Source: 79-D21 sp022839995
GTDB lineage: Bacteria > Synergistota > Synergistia > Synergistales > 79-D21
NCBI GenBank assembly: GCA_022839995.1
Contig: JALHIN010000009.1
Span: forward strand, 24,151 to 88,150
Reading direction: 5' to 3'
DNA: 64,000 nucleotides
Of this stretch, positions 41,925 to 50,849 are shown in pieces. Numbering within the stretch: the stretch's first letter is position 1; every line of letters starts with the position of its first letter. The notes under the pieces were generated by a model. It ran no database searches and had not been told where the DNA came from. It saw nothing but the letters and a program-made list of their open reading frames with translations. The translations under genes were made by a program, and so were the position numbers.

Positions 41925-43214
41925 ATGGAATGGTTCTGGCCTGAAGGTTTCCTGACAGTGCTCATGGTCGGCGGTTTCGCCCTGGGGGCCTTTGCCCTGA
42001 AACTGCCGATCGCGGTGGCCATGTCAGGGGCAGCCATCCTGGGCGCGGTTGCGGCGGGCTTCAGCCTGCCGGTGCGGCACCTCGTGGAGGGCATGTTCGG
42101 CTACCTCGACACGATCCTGATCATCGCGTCCGCGATGATTTTCATGAAATCCGTCGAGCGGATCGGCCTGCTCGAGGGAATGGCAGCCTGGATGATCCGC
42201 AAGTTCAGGAACACGCCCCTTTTCCTGGGGTTCGGGATCATGCTGCTCATCATGTTCCCCGGCATGATCACCGGCTCCTCGACCGCGGCGGTCCTTACCT
42301 CGGGGGCACTCGTCGCTCCCGTCCTGGTTCGGCTGGGGGTCCCCTCGCTCCAGACAGCGGCCGCTATCGCCATGGGAGCCATCTACGGCATGATCGCCCC
42401 GCCCATAAACTTACCGGCCATGATCATCGGGGGAGGCATCGACATGCCCTACGTGGGGTTCGGCCTCCCCCTGCTCATCTGCACCGTGCCCCTGGCCGTC
42501 GTGACGGCCCTCATCCTCATCACCCCGCACCTCCGCAAGGGGGCGGGGGACGAAGCATCGCTCGAAGCCGAACTCTCCAGGATGGAGCGCAACCCCATGT
42601 CGTTCCGTCTTTTCCTTCCGCTGTTGGTCCTCGTAGTCCTCATGGGGGGAGAGCGGCTCTTTCCAAAAGTCTGGCCCGGCCTTGGAATGCCCCTCGATTT
42701 CCTGCTCGCGGCCGCATCGGGCCTTCTTTCCGGCGTCAGGTGGAACCCGCTTGAAACCGCCACGGAGGCGGTTCGGGACGCCCTTCCCGTCATGGGGATC
42801 CTGATGGGGGTCGGGATGTTCATCCAGATCATGACCCTGACGGGGGTCCGGGGGTTCGTCGTGGTGAGCGCTCTGGCCATTCCGGCCTGGCTTCTCTACT
42901 TTTCGATCGCCACGTCCATGCCCCTTTTTGGGGCCGTTTCCGCCTTCGGGTCGGCGTCCGTCCTCGGGGTCCCCTTTGTCCTTGCCCTGCTGGGCCGCAA
43001 CGAGATCATCGTCGCCTCGGCCCTGAGCCTCATCGCCGGGCTGGGCGACCTCATGCCGCCCACGGCGCTGGCGGGTATCTTCGCGGCGCAGGTCGTCGGG
43101 GAGAAGAACTATTTCAAGGTCCTGAAGCACTGCCTGGTGCCGGGGCTCCTGACGGCGGGCTGGGGCATCGCGGTCATCTACGGTGCCAAGGCGATCGCCG
43201 GGATCTTGTACTGA
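41925..43214 (+). CDS. TRAP/DctM-type large permease
   Basis: Protein of 429 aa with about 12 membrane helices. ITGSSTAAVLTSG, GMIAPPINLPAMIIGG and GLGDLMPPTALAGI match the paired re-entrant loop regions of the DctM/IT superfamily. Imports carboxylates or amino-acid-like substrates by Na+ symport. The usual DctP and DctQ partners are missing; instead there is the 181-aa periplasmic protein upstream and a 48-aa protein downstream. Confidence 0.85.
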   Translation: MEWFWPEGFLTVLMVGGFALGAFALKLPIAVAMSGAAILGAVAAGFSLPVRHLVEGMFGYLDTILIIASAMIFMKSVERIGLLEGMAAWMIRKFRNTPLFLGFGIMLLIMFPGMITGSSTAAVLTSGALVAPVLVRLGVPSLQTAAAIAMGAIYGMIAPPINLPAMIIGGGIDMPYVGFGLPLLICTVPLAVVTALILITPHLRKGAGDEASLEAELSRMERNPMSFRLFLPLLVLVVLMGGERLFPKVWPGLGMPLDFLLAAASGLLSGVRWNPLETATEAVRDALPVMGILMGVGMFIQIMTLTGVRGFVVVSALAIPAWLLYFSIATSMPLFGAVSAFGSASVLGVPFVLALLGRNEIIVASALSLIAGLGDLMPPTALAGIFAAQVVGEKNYFKVLKHCLVPGLLTAGWGIAVIYGAKAIAGILY

Positions 43215-43227
43215 GGAGGATGCCGTG

Positions 43228-43374
43228 ATGATGACACTGGCTTACCGCGGCGTCGCGCTGCTGGTCCTGCTGCTCGTGGTTCGGTGCATGGTCCGCGAGA
43301 AGGATTTCTGGAAACAGGTCACGGGGGCGATGGTACTTGTGCCGCTGATCCTCCGGATCCTGATGATCAAGTAG
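43228..43374 (+). CDS. Small membrane protein (48 aa) in the transporter cluster
   Basis: ATG 43228 (or GTG 43225) follows GAGGAGG. The sequence has two short hydrophobic stretches (VALLVLLLVVRCMV and VLVPLILRILMI) around a charged turn. It stands where DctQ would be and may be a micro-subunit of the permease. Too short for family assignment; spacing to both neighbours (13 and 12 nt) supports a real gene. Confidence 0.65.
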   Translation: MMTLAYRGVALLVLLLVVRCMVREKDFWKQVTGAMVLVPLILRILMIK

Positions 43375-43386
43375 GGGGGTGCGGGA

Positions 43387-44538
43387 ATGTCCATCGGAAC
43401 AAGCTGGAAAGGAACCCGCACATCCGCCCTGGTCCTGATGGCCCTGGCTTTCGTCGTGGCGGGGCTCGCGGGAAGGTCGTTCATGTCGATGTGGAAGGAT
43501 GACGTCCTGGTCCCGGCACCCGGGTTCGAAAGGCACATGCTTTCCGAATGGTTCAAGCCCCTGGAGAAAACGGCGGCCGACACGCCGGTCTTCATCCAGC
43601 AGGGAGCCAAACCGGGCGGGACCGTCCTCGTCATGGGGGGAACCCACCCCAACGAACCGGCCGGAACGCTGACGGCCGTCATGTTCCTGGAACGGGCAGG
43701 GGTGGAACAGGGCCGGCTCATCGTCATCCCGTTCGCCAACCGCATGGCCTTCACTCACAACGACCCGCAGGAAGGGGCGCCCCAGAGGATCCGCATCGCC
43801 CTTCCCGACGGAAGCACGCGGGTGTTCAAGTACGGTTCCCGCGCGACGAACCCCATCGACCAGTGGCCGGACCCAGATGTCTACATCCATCCCCAGTCCG
43901 GGCAGGAACTGTCGGGGAAGGAGCGCAGCAACCTGAACCGTGCCCATCCCGGTACGGAAAACGGTCCCCTCACCCTAAAGCTTGCCTACGGACTGCGGCA
44001 GCTGATCGTTAAAGAGAAAGTGGACCTGGCTTTTGACCTTCACGAGGCATCGCCCGAATACCCGGTCGTCAACGCGATCGTTGCGCACGAGAAAAGCATG
44101 GAACTCGCAGCGGTGGTCGCCATGGAACTCGAAGGCAGGGGGATCCAGATGCGGCTTGAACCCTCGCCGAAAAACCTGCGGGGGCTGACCCACCGGGAGT
44201 GGGGCGATACGACGGATACGATGCCCATCCTGATGGAAACGGCAAATCCGAGCCAGGGACGGCTTCGCGGCAGGACGGACGAGGCTCTCGTCCTGACCGG
44301 GAAGGACAAGGCCTACTCGAAGGCCATGGGCATGGGCAGGCTGTTCATCGACTACGGGGGCGACCAGCCCCTGGATTTGAGGGTGGCGAGGCACGTCACG
44401 GCCGTCAAGGCTTTTCTTGACAACTTGGGGATGCTTTACCCGGAGAAGGCCGTGAAAGTCGTCGGCATTCCCGAGTATGACGCGATACGTGAACAAGGCA
44501 TCGGAGCGTTTCTTACCCCACTTAAAGTGGTAAACTAA
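43387..44538 (+). CDS. Succinylglutamate desuccinylase/aspartoacylase-type M14 hydrolase, membrane-anchored
   Basis: Protein of 383 aa. An N-terminal membrane anchor (about 14-30) precedes a zinc carboxypeptidase-like fold with His87 and Glu90 (GGTHPNEPAG) and His219 (FDLHEASPE). Family members remove acyl groups from amino acids or cut amide bonds. Being outside the cytoplasmic membrane and next to a TRAP permease and GGT, it may release substrates for import. The end of the gene carries a CCACTT-A-AAGTGG palindrome. Confidence 0.8.
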   Translation: MSIGTSWKGTRTSALVLMALAFVVAGLAGRSFMSMWKDDVLVPAPGFERHMLSEWFKPLEKTAADTPVFIQQGAKPGGTVLVMGGTHPNEPAGTLTAVMFLERAGVEQGRLIVIPFANRMAFTHNDPQEGAPQRIRIALPDGSTRVFKYGSRATNPIDQWPDPDVYIHPQSGQELSGKERSNLNRAHPGTENGPLTLKLAYGLRQLIVKEKVDLAFDLHEASPEYPVVNAIVAHEKSMELAAVVAMELEGRGIQMRLEPSPKNLRGLTHREWGDTTDTMPILMETANPSQGRLRGRTDEALVLTGKDKAYSKAMGMGRLFIDYGGDQPLDLRVARHVTAVKAFLDNLGMLYPEKAVKVVGIPEYDAIREQGIGAFLTPLKVVN

Positions 44539-44568
44539 ATAAACCCAAAAAAGGGAGGGGGAAGTGGA

Positions 44569-46284
44569 ATGAAACAAGTCCTTGCATTTTGCTTGATCGC
44601 GGTCCTGGCCTTTTCAATGGCCCATGTGGCGGTCGCGGAGGAAGTCATCGCGAAGAACGGGATGGTTTCCTCAGCTCACGAGCTAGCCTCGAAGGCTGGA
44701 GTGGAGATCCTAAAGAAGGGCGGCAACGCCATCGATGCCGCGGTCGCGACTGCCCTGGCCCTCAACGTCGTGGAGCCTAACGCTTCCGGGATCGGCGGCG
44801 GCGGATTCATGACCATCCGGTTCGCGAAAACCGGGGAGGTCGTGGTCCTCGACTACCGCGAAACGGCCCCGGCCTCGTCGACGAAGGACATGTTCGCCTC
44901 CGAGAAGGCAAAGGCTGAAAAATGGTCCGTCAAGGGAGGCAAGTCGGTCGGGGTTCCCGGCTGGCTTCTGGGCATGTGGACCGCTCTCGAGAAGTACGGC
45001 ACCATGAGTTTCGGCGAGGTGGCCGCTCCCGCGATCAGGCTTGCCGAGCAGGGTTTCACCGTACACCCGATGCAGACGGGGATCATCCGGGACGAGTTCG
45101 AGAAGATGATCACCTATACGGAACCGGATAAGCTACCGTTTCTCGAGAACAGCCTCCCGATTGAGGAGGGAAAGCTCCTGAAACAGCCCGCCCTGGCGAA
45201 GACCTTCAGGTTGATTGCGGAGAAGGGCCCCGGCGTCTTCTACGGCGGTCCCGTGGGTGAGGCGGTCGTTGCCGCCGTCAACAAGGCGGGCGGGGCAATG
45301 AGCCTCGATGACCTGAAGAACTACCGGGTGGAAATACGCAAGCCGGTGATGGGGACCTACCGCGGCTACCGCATCTATTCGGTTCCCCCGGCCTCCAGCG
45401 GCGGGACCCATATCGTCCAGCTCCTGAACATCATGGAGAATTTCCCCGTGAAGGAATTGGGGCACAATTCTCCCAGGACGCTCCACGTCATGTCCGAGGC
45501 CATGAAGATGGTCTATGCGGACCGCGGCGCCTACATGGCGGACACGGCCTTCGTTGACGTTCCGATCGAAGGGCTCGCCTCGAAGGCCTACGCAAAGAAA
45601 CTCGCGGGCAAGATCAACATGTTCGCGTCCATGACCGATGTCCCGGCTGACGATCCAAAACCCTTCCAAAAGGCTTCCGCGTCGAGCTACGTCGGAGGGG
45701 AGCCCCAGGAACGCGTTTCCACGAGCCATTTCTCGGTAGTCGATGCCAAGGGCAACATCGTCGCTTCGACGAACACGATCAACTACTTCTTCGGCAGCGG
45801 AGTCTTTGTGCCCGACTACGGGATCATGCTGAACGACCAGATGGACGACTTTTCCTCCAACCCGGCCAGCGTCAATGCCCCGGAACCGGGCAAACGGCCG
45901 CTTTCCTCCATGTCTCCGACGATTGTCCTGGATCCGAAGGGCCGTCCCTTCATGGCTGTCGGCGCGGCAGGCGCCACTCGCATCATCACCGCGGTGGCCC
46001 AGATCATCATGAACACCGTCGATTTCGGAATGAAGATGGACGAAGCCATCGAGCAGCCCCGCATCTTCAACTTCACCTCCGGCGGCAAGGCGGGCAATCT
46101 CCTCTATGAGAAGGGCATCACACCCAGCACGATAGCCGTTCTCGAGCTCATCGGGCACAAGACGGAGGTGCGGGACAAGAGCGGCTATTTCGGGACCGCG
46201 CAGGGGATTCTCTTTGACGTTGACAGCGGTGTCATGTACGGCGGAGCGGACAGCCGCCGGCTGGGCGTCCCGGTCGGCTACTAG
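44569..46284 (+). CDS. ggt: Gamma-glutamyltransferase (periplasmic)
   Basis: Protein of 571 aa with a signal peptide (VLAFCLIAVLAFSMAHVAVA). N-terminal nucleophile hydrolase motifs: GGNAIDAAVA, SGIGGGGFM and the autocleavage Thr385 in RVSTSHFSVVD (most relatives have TTH). SSGGTH and RPLSSMSPT complete the active site. It cleaves gamma-glutamyl bonds of glutathione or poly-gamma-glutamate, like CapD/PgsS-type enzymes, which fits the downstream pgs genes. AAGGGAGGGGG ribosome binding site. Confidence 0.93.
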   Translation: MKQVLAFCLIAVLAFSMAHVAVAEEVIAKNGMVSSAHELASKAGVEILKKGGNAIDAAVATALALNVVEPNASGIGGGGFMTIRFAKTGEVVVLDYRETAPASSTKDMFASEKAKAEKWSVKGGKSVGVPGWLLGMWTALEKYGTMSFGEVAAPAIRLAEQGFTVHPMQTGIIRDEFEKMITYTEPDKLPFLENSLPIEEGKLLKQPALAKTFRLIAEKGPGVFYGGPVGEAVVAAVNKAGGAMSLDDLKNYRVEIRKPVMGTYRGYRIYSVPPASSGGTHIVQLLNIMENFPVKELGHNSPRTLHVMSEAMKMVYADRGAYMADTAFVDVPIEGLASKAYAKKLAGKINMFASMTDVPADDPKPFQKASASSYVGGEPQERVSTSHFSVVDAKGNIVASTNTINYFFGSGVFVPDYGIMLNDQMDDFSSNPASVNAPEPGKRPLSSMSPTIVLDPKGRPFMAVGAAGATRIITAVAQIIMNTVDFGMKMDEAIEQPRIFNFTSGGKAGNLLYEKGITPSTIAVLELIGHKTEVRDKSGYFGTAQGILFDVDSGVMYGGADSRRLGVPVGY

Positions 46285-46329
46285 GCCGGAACCGATTGCC
46301 CCGGAATTCCGGGGCTTAGAGGACGAGGA

Positions 46330-46353
46330 GGGGGAGGGGGGAACCCCTCCCCC
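46330..46353 (+). terminator. G/C-only hairpin between ggt and pgsB
   Basis: GGGGGAGGGG / CCCCTCCCCC, a perfect 10-bp stem with a 4-nt loop. A second hairpin, CCCCGGAA/TTCCGGGG, is at 46300. Neither has a T run, so termination may be partial. Confidence 0.45.
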
Positions 46354-46373
46354 TTCCCTGCTAGAATGAGAGC

Positions 46374-47372
46374 ATGCTGAAGAATCTTGCATCCATTCCG
46401 ATCCGGGTCCTCGTGACGGGAAGCCGCGGAAAAAGTTCCCTGGTCCGCCTCCTGCAGGCGGGCCTTTGCGCCCTCGGAATTCCTTCGTGGGGCCGTATCA
46501 CCGGTGTGTTGCCGCGCGAAATTTCCCCGGCCGGGGAGCGCTTCATCGAGCGGACCTCGGGTGGACACGTCGAAGAGATGCGCTGGTGGCTGGAACAGGT
46601 TCCTGAGGAGGCGGGGGCCGTGGTCCTGGAAAACAGTGCTGTGGCACCGGAACTCCAGGGATTGGCGGGAAGGTGGCTATCCCCGTGCCTCGTGGTCTGG
46701 ACGAATGCCCGGGCCGACCACCAGGAGGCCTGGGGGCCTGGAGCCAGCGATGCGGAAAGGGTTCTGCTGCAAGGGATTCCCGACCGGGTGCCCGTGGCCG
46801 CCGCCCCGGAACTCCTGGAATCGGGTTTTGTCCGTGAAGAACTGGCCCGCAAGCGATGTTCCCTTGAAGGATCCTTCGAAGGCGGGCTTTGCACCCGCGA
46901 TTACACCTCCGGGAACCTTTCTCTCGCCTGCCTCGCTCTTTCCATGCTAGGGCTGGATCCCGCCTTTGCCCGGAAGGCAATGGAATCCCTTCCCCCGGAC
47001 ATCGCCGATTTCCGCCTTGTCGAAGTCGACGGAGGGCTGCTGGCCTCAGCTTTTTCGGCCAACGACCCGGAAAGCGCGGCCCTTCTCTGGGGTTCCCTGG
47101 GCTGGAAGGCGGAAGAAACGGTGCTTCTTTACAACCATAGGCGCGATCGCCCGATGAGGCTCATGGCTTTCCTCCCATGGATCCGGTCGTGGGCGTGGAA
47201 AGAGAGGCTGCTTGCGGGGGATTTCGCGCTTCGCGGGACCAGCGGGTTCCGGCGAGTGAAGCTTAACGCGGAAGGCCTGGCTGCCCTCGTAAGGTCAGGG
47301 CGAAGAGTTTTCGGTTGTGGCAACGTGGCGGGTTTCCCGTTGCCATTTCTCCTGGAAAGGCGTGTTGGCTGA
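46374..47372 (+). CDS. pgsB: Poly-gamma-glutamate synthase PgsB/CapB-like ligase
   Basis: Protein of 332 aa, shorter than Bacillus PgsB (about 390). Mur-ligase-like ATPase: P-loop VTGSRGKSSLVRLL, GRITGVLPR, LENSAVAPELQ and WTNARADHQEAWG, the last being a PgsB hallmark. It adds glutamate in gamma linkage with ATP. No ribosome binding site is visible; TAGAAT ends 7 nt before the ATG, so a leaderless message is possible. Confidence 0.87.
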   Translation: MLKNLASIPIRVLVTGSRGKSSLVRLLQAGLCALGIPSWGRITGVLPREISPAGERFIERTSGGHVEEMRWWLEQVPEEAGAVVLENSAVAPELQGLAGRWLSPCLVVWTNARADHQEAWGPGASDAERVLLQGIPDRVPVAAAPELLESGFVREELARKRCSLEGSFEGGLCTRDYTSGNLSLACLALSMLGLDPAFARKAMESLPPDIADFRLVEVDGGLLASAFSANDPESAALLWGSLGWKAEETVLLYNHRRDRPMRLMAFLPWIRSWAWKERLLAGDFALRGTSGFRRVKLNAEGLAALVRSGRRVFGCGNVAGFPLPFLLERRVG

Positions 47373-47373
47373 G

Positions 47374-47799
47374 ATGCAGCCTGAATGGACGATCGGACTC
47401 GGGATAGCCTTTTCCATCTTTTTCACCCGGAAGACGGGCTTCACCTGCGGCGGGATCATTACGCCTGGCCTTCTGGCCCTTCACATGAATGATCCCCTGA
47501 ATGTTGCCGTGGTTCTGGCTTTGGGCATCCTGATCTCCATCGCCCTGGAGGCGTGCGTGCGGCTGTGCGGGACCTACGGGCGGGAACGGGTGGCCTTGGC
47601 CCTGCTCATGGCCCTGGCGGCGAGACTCCTCCTGGGGACTGTCCTCCCGGCTCCCTCGCCGTGGCTGGGCTGGGTCGTCCCAGGGTTGGTCGGGGCGGAC
47701 ATCCAGCGCCAGGGGCCTATCGGCACCCTGGCGGGGGCCATGGCCGTCGCGATCTCGGCGGCTTTTGCGTCCGAGCTCCTCGCGGGGGTGCTGTCCTGA
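47374..47799 (+). CDS. pgsC: Poly-gamma-glutamate membrane protein PgsC/CapC
   Basis: Protein of 141 aa with four or five membrane helices. GLGIAFSIFFTRKTGFTCGG IITPG region and VVPGLVGADIQRQGPIGTL are conserved PgsC/CapC segments. It forms the membrane synthase with PgsB. ATG 47374 is one base after the pgsB stop; TTG 47365 with AAAGG before it is an alternative. Confidence 0.88.
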   Translation: MQPEWTIGLGIAFSIFFTRKTGFTCGGIITPGLLALHMNDPLNVAVVLALGILISIALEACVRLCGTYGRERVALALLMALAARLLLGTVLPAPSPWLGWVVPGLVGADIQRQGPIGTLAGAMAVAISAAFASELLAGVLS

Positions 47800-48830
47800 T
47801 GTTTCCCTCCAGGGGTCCCGCGGCGGCGAAAGCGAGGCTGGTTTTTTTGGCTTTGGGCTTGCTCCTCCTTTGGTTTTGGCAACCGGGAAATAGCCTCGAT
47901 CCGGCCGAAAGGGCCCTTTACGCGAAGGTCCGCGCCGCTCAGGATCACCTCTATTCATGGAGGTTTTCGGGGAAACCGATTCCCGCCGAGGACCCCTGGA
48001 AGACGGGCCTCATCGGTCTGGAGTGGAGTCCCCTCACGACGACGCTCGGGGACCTTCCCGCGAAAAGGACGGCCTGCGATCCTCTTTGGGCCGTGCGTTT
48101 CAGGCGCTGGTATGCCCAATTGGGACTCAAGGCCGGCGACCGAGTTGCGATCCTGGCCTCTTCCTCTTTTCCAGGGCTGGTTCTGTCCGCGATCGCCGCT
48201 GCCGAAAACCTCGATCTCGACCTATTCCTCGGGGTTTCCCTGGGGGCTTCCACTTGGGGGGCCAACGACCCCGGCCATCCCTGGCCGGACATCGAGGCGG
48301 AGCTTCGTAAGGCCGGCTTCATCAGGGCAAAATCCGCTTTCTATACGCTGGGTGGGGATGGGGAAGCCGGCGGGGGGATCCCTCCCGAGGGGATAACGCT
48401 CCTCACATCGGCCGCAGCCAGGGCGGGTGTCCCCCTGAGGTTCCCGCGAAGCCTCGAAGAGGCCGTGAGGGTGAAGTGGGAATCCGTGGCGGGATTCCGT
48501 CCGCTGCTTTTGGTGAGTATTGGGGGCAGCCACGGCAACCTCGGCTCGGATCCAGCGGTACTCGATCTTCCCCCCGGGCTCCTGCTTCCCGGAAAGGCTC
48601 CGGGAGGAGGGAACGGGGTACTGGGTAAGTGGCTCGATTCGGGCCGGCCGGCAGTCCACGCGCTGAACATTCGCGAGATGGCCCGCAGGGAGGGAGTCCC
48701 CTTCGACTCCCCGCCGCACGCCCGCTTTTCGTCCCCCGCCAGGGGGGGTGAGGCTCTTCTTGGGCTTGCTCTTTTCTTCGGGGTTCTTTTGACCCACAAA
48801 CGCTGGAAATGGAAGGATGACCATGGCTAG
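47799..48830 (+). CDS. pgsW: Poly-gamma-glutamate system protein PgsW
   Basis: Protein of 343 aa, TGATG-coupled to pgsC. N- and C-terminal membrane segments flank a large extracytoplasmic domain with IGLEWSPLTTTLGDLPAKRT, LASSSFPGL and LVSIGGSHGNLG. This protein accompanies PgsB/PgsC in bacteria that lack the Bacillus PgsA; its exact role is unknown. It overlaps the histidine kinase gene by eight bases. No pgsA is in the window. Confidence 0.8.
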   Translation: MFPSRGPAAAKARLVFLALGLLLLWFWQPGNSLDPAERALYAKVRAAQDHLYSWRFSGKPIPAEDPWKTGLIGLEWSPLTTTLGDLPAKRTACDPLWAVRFRRWYAQLGLKAGDRVAILASSSFPGLVLSAIAAAENLDLDLFLGVSLGASTWGANDPGHPWPDIEAELRKAGFIRAKSAFYTLGGDGEAGGGIPPEGITLLTSAAARAGVPLRFPRSLEEAVRVKWESVAGFRPLLLVSIGGSHGNLGSDPAVLDLPPGLLLPGKAPGGGNGVLGKWLDSGRPAVHALNIREMARREGVPFDSPPHARFSSPARGGEALLGLALFFGVLLTHKRWKWKDDHG

Positions 48831-50214
48831 GAACCCGTTTTCCCCGCGGGCTGAAAGACCCGTGGACAGGCTCGTGGCGGGGGCCTTCTTCCTGCTCCTC
48901 TGGGGAGTTGCCCTTTCCGTCCCGCAGGACGCGGTCTTCCGGTTCCTCGCCCAGGCCGTCGATTCGGACGACAGTGGACTGCTTCTCGCCGCGGCGGGCA
49001 ACCTCGTCCTCATCAACACGACGCGGGCTGTTCCCCTGTACATCGGGTGGTTCATGACGGGTGAAGGTCTCGCTTCGCTCCTGGCCCCGAGGGGGAAGGC
49101 CCTTTCCTGGCTCGTTCCCCTCACCGCCATCCCCCTGAGCTACCTCCTTCCCCACCTGCTGTCCGGGCTCGCGGCGATCCATTTTGGGACCCCGGCGATC
49201 CTCGGGATCCTGACCATCCTTGCCCTGCACACCCTGACCAGGGAAGTTCCCGGGTGGGGAAACAGGGCCCTGACCCTCGGCCTTCTCATCTTTTCGTTCC
49301 AGTGGCTGGATATCGTGCCATTCCTCACGCCCTACGGTTTCGGGTGGGGTGAGCTCTCCAGGGCGGTCAAGGAGATCGCTGGCCTGCTTGGAGAAAGTGC
49401 GGTCTGGATCCTGAACGGCGCGGGCCTCGTGCTTTTCTTCAGCGTTTTCGCGAGCGGGCTTGTCACGGCCGAGCTGCTCGTCAACCTCGGCCTTAGGCTG
49501 GGCGCCGTCATGCGGCTCAGGGACCAGGAACGGCAGATCGCGGCTCTCCGCGAGGAGGCCCTTCATTCCAGGAGTCTCAGCGAACTCCAGCAGCTGGTTC
49601 ACGATCTCAAGCGGCCGCTCACCGCGGTGACTGGACTTGCCGATGTTCTTGCGGCTGACCCCAGGCTTTTAGCGGCAACCCCGCACCTCGAGCAGATCGC
49701 CGCAGCCGCAGCGACCATGAACACGATGATCTCGGAAATCCTTTATGCAAACGTCCGGCGGAAGGCATGGGCGAGGGAGGTGCTAGAATACACCTTGAGC
49801 CAGCTAAGCGCCCTGCCATGGAAGGAAAAGGTGACCGTCAGGAGTCAGCTGGAAGGAAACGGCCCCCTCCTCCAGGTCAACCTTGTCCGTCTATCCCGCG
49901 CCCTGATGAATCTCCTTGACAACGCGAACAGGGCTACGGCGGGAATCCCGATCCCGAAAATCCTTTTCGAAGCAAGGGCCGGAGGCGGGATGGTCGAGTT
50001 CGAAATCTCGGATAACGGTCCCGGTTTCGGGGTGTGGAAAACCGATGGGAAATCGGGATGGGGGAGCACGGGAATCGGTCTTGCCTTCGTGCGGGAGGTT
50101 GCAGAGGCCCACGGCGGAAAGGTGGCCTTCCGCGACGTTGAGGGTGCGGGGGCCCTGGTTTGCCTGTCCCTCCCCTTCGGAGAGAAGGCCGAAAACGTGG
50201 AGGACGAAGCATGA
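48823..50214 (+). CDS. Membrane sensor histidine kinase
   Basis: Protein of 463 aa. An N-terminal sensor of about six membrane helices (20-215) is followed by a coiled coil and the H box LQQLVHDLKRPLTAV with His260. The ATPase domain has N box NLLDNANRA, G1 SDNGPGFG and G2 GIGLAF. ATG 48823 uses the GGAAGG upstream. It overlaps pgsW and the response regulator gene, so it probably controls the pgs locus. Confidence 0.9.
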   Translation: MARNPFSPRAERPVDRLVAGAFFLLLWGVALSVPQDAVFRFLAQAVDSDDSGLLLAAAGNLVLINTTRAVPLYIGWFMTGEGLASLLAPRGKALSWLVPLTAIPLSYLLPHLLSGLAAIHFGTPAILGILTILALHTLTREVPGWGNRALTLGLLIFSFQWLDIVPFLTPYGFGWGELSRAVKEIAGLLGESAVWILNGAGLVLFFSVFASGLVTAELLVNLGLRLGAVMRLRDQERQIAALREEALHSRSLSELQQLVHDLKRPLTAVTGLADVLAADPRLLAATPHLEQIAAAAATMNTMISEILYANVRRKAWAREVLEYTLSQLSALPWKEKVTVRSQLEGNGPLLQVNLVRLSRALMNLLDNANRATAGIPIPKILFEARAGGGMVEFEISDNGPGFGVWKTDGKSGWGSTGIGLAFVREVAEAHGGKVAFRDVEGAGALVCLSLPFGEKAENVEDEA

Positions 50215-50849
50215 CTCTTTGCATAGGGGCCCTGGACGACGACCGGAGCGTTCTGTATACCCTGGAGGCGATGGCCGTCTCACAGGGATGGAAGATCCTG
50301 ACGACAACCGAGCCTGAAACCTGCCTGGGCTGGGTCCGGGCCGATGAGGTGGACTTGCTGCTCCTGGACTATCACATGCCCGGAGCCAGCGGGCTCGACG
50401 TCCTCGTGAAGGTCCGCTCGATTTCGGTCAACATCCCCGTGCTGATGCTCACCGTGGAGGAACGGCTGGAAGTCGCCCGTGAACTGCTCCTGAACGGTGC
50501 GGATGACTTCATCAACAAGCCCGTCAGGCTGGCGGATTTCGCTTCGAGGATCAACCTGCACAAGAAACTGGCCCGGACAAGACGGGACCTGAACTGGGAA
50601 CAAAGCAGGAAAGGCATCAGCGTCGAAACCCTTCGCCGGGTCATGGACGGGCTTAGGAGCACGGGGGGGCCTGCCACGACGGAGGTGGTTGCCGAGAGTT
50701 GCGGCCTGGCCTACGTCACAGTTCACCGTTACCTGGAACACCTTGTGGAGCGAGGGCTGGCAGCCAGGCAAAGCCAGTTCCAGGACGGACGCCCGGGGCG
50801 CCCGCGAACGCTTTACGCTCCAGCCTGGGAGGAGGAAAGCAAACCATGA
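50211..50849 (+). CDS. Response regulator, CitB/DcuR type
   Basis: Protein of 212 aa. Receiver domain with phospho-acceptor Asp53 (LLLDYHMPG), acidic DDD at 9-11 and Lys103 (INKPV). The C-terminal winged helix has TTEVVAESCGLAYVTVHRYL and GRPGRPRTLYAP, the layout of CitB/DcuR/DctR regulators that usually answer to citrate or C4-dicarboxylates. ATGA overlap with the kinase. Confidence 0.88.
   Translation: MTLCIGALDDDRSVLYTLEAMAVSQGWKILTTTEPETCLGWVRADEVDLLLLDYHMPGASGLDVLVKVRSISVNIPVLMLTVEERLEVARELLLNGADDFINKPVRLADFASRINLHKKLARTRRDLNWEQSRKGISVETLRRVMDGLRSTGGPATTEVVAESCGLAYVTVHRYLEHLVERGLAARQSQFQDGRPGRPRTLYAPAWEEESKP

Noticed and set aside
44518..44530. CCACTT-A-AAGTGG palindrome as an operator or terminator
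   Set aside because: It lies in the last codons of the hydrolase gene and no T run follows; 13-bp palindromes can arise by chance. Kept only as a note in that gene entry.
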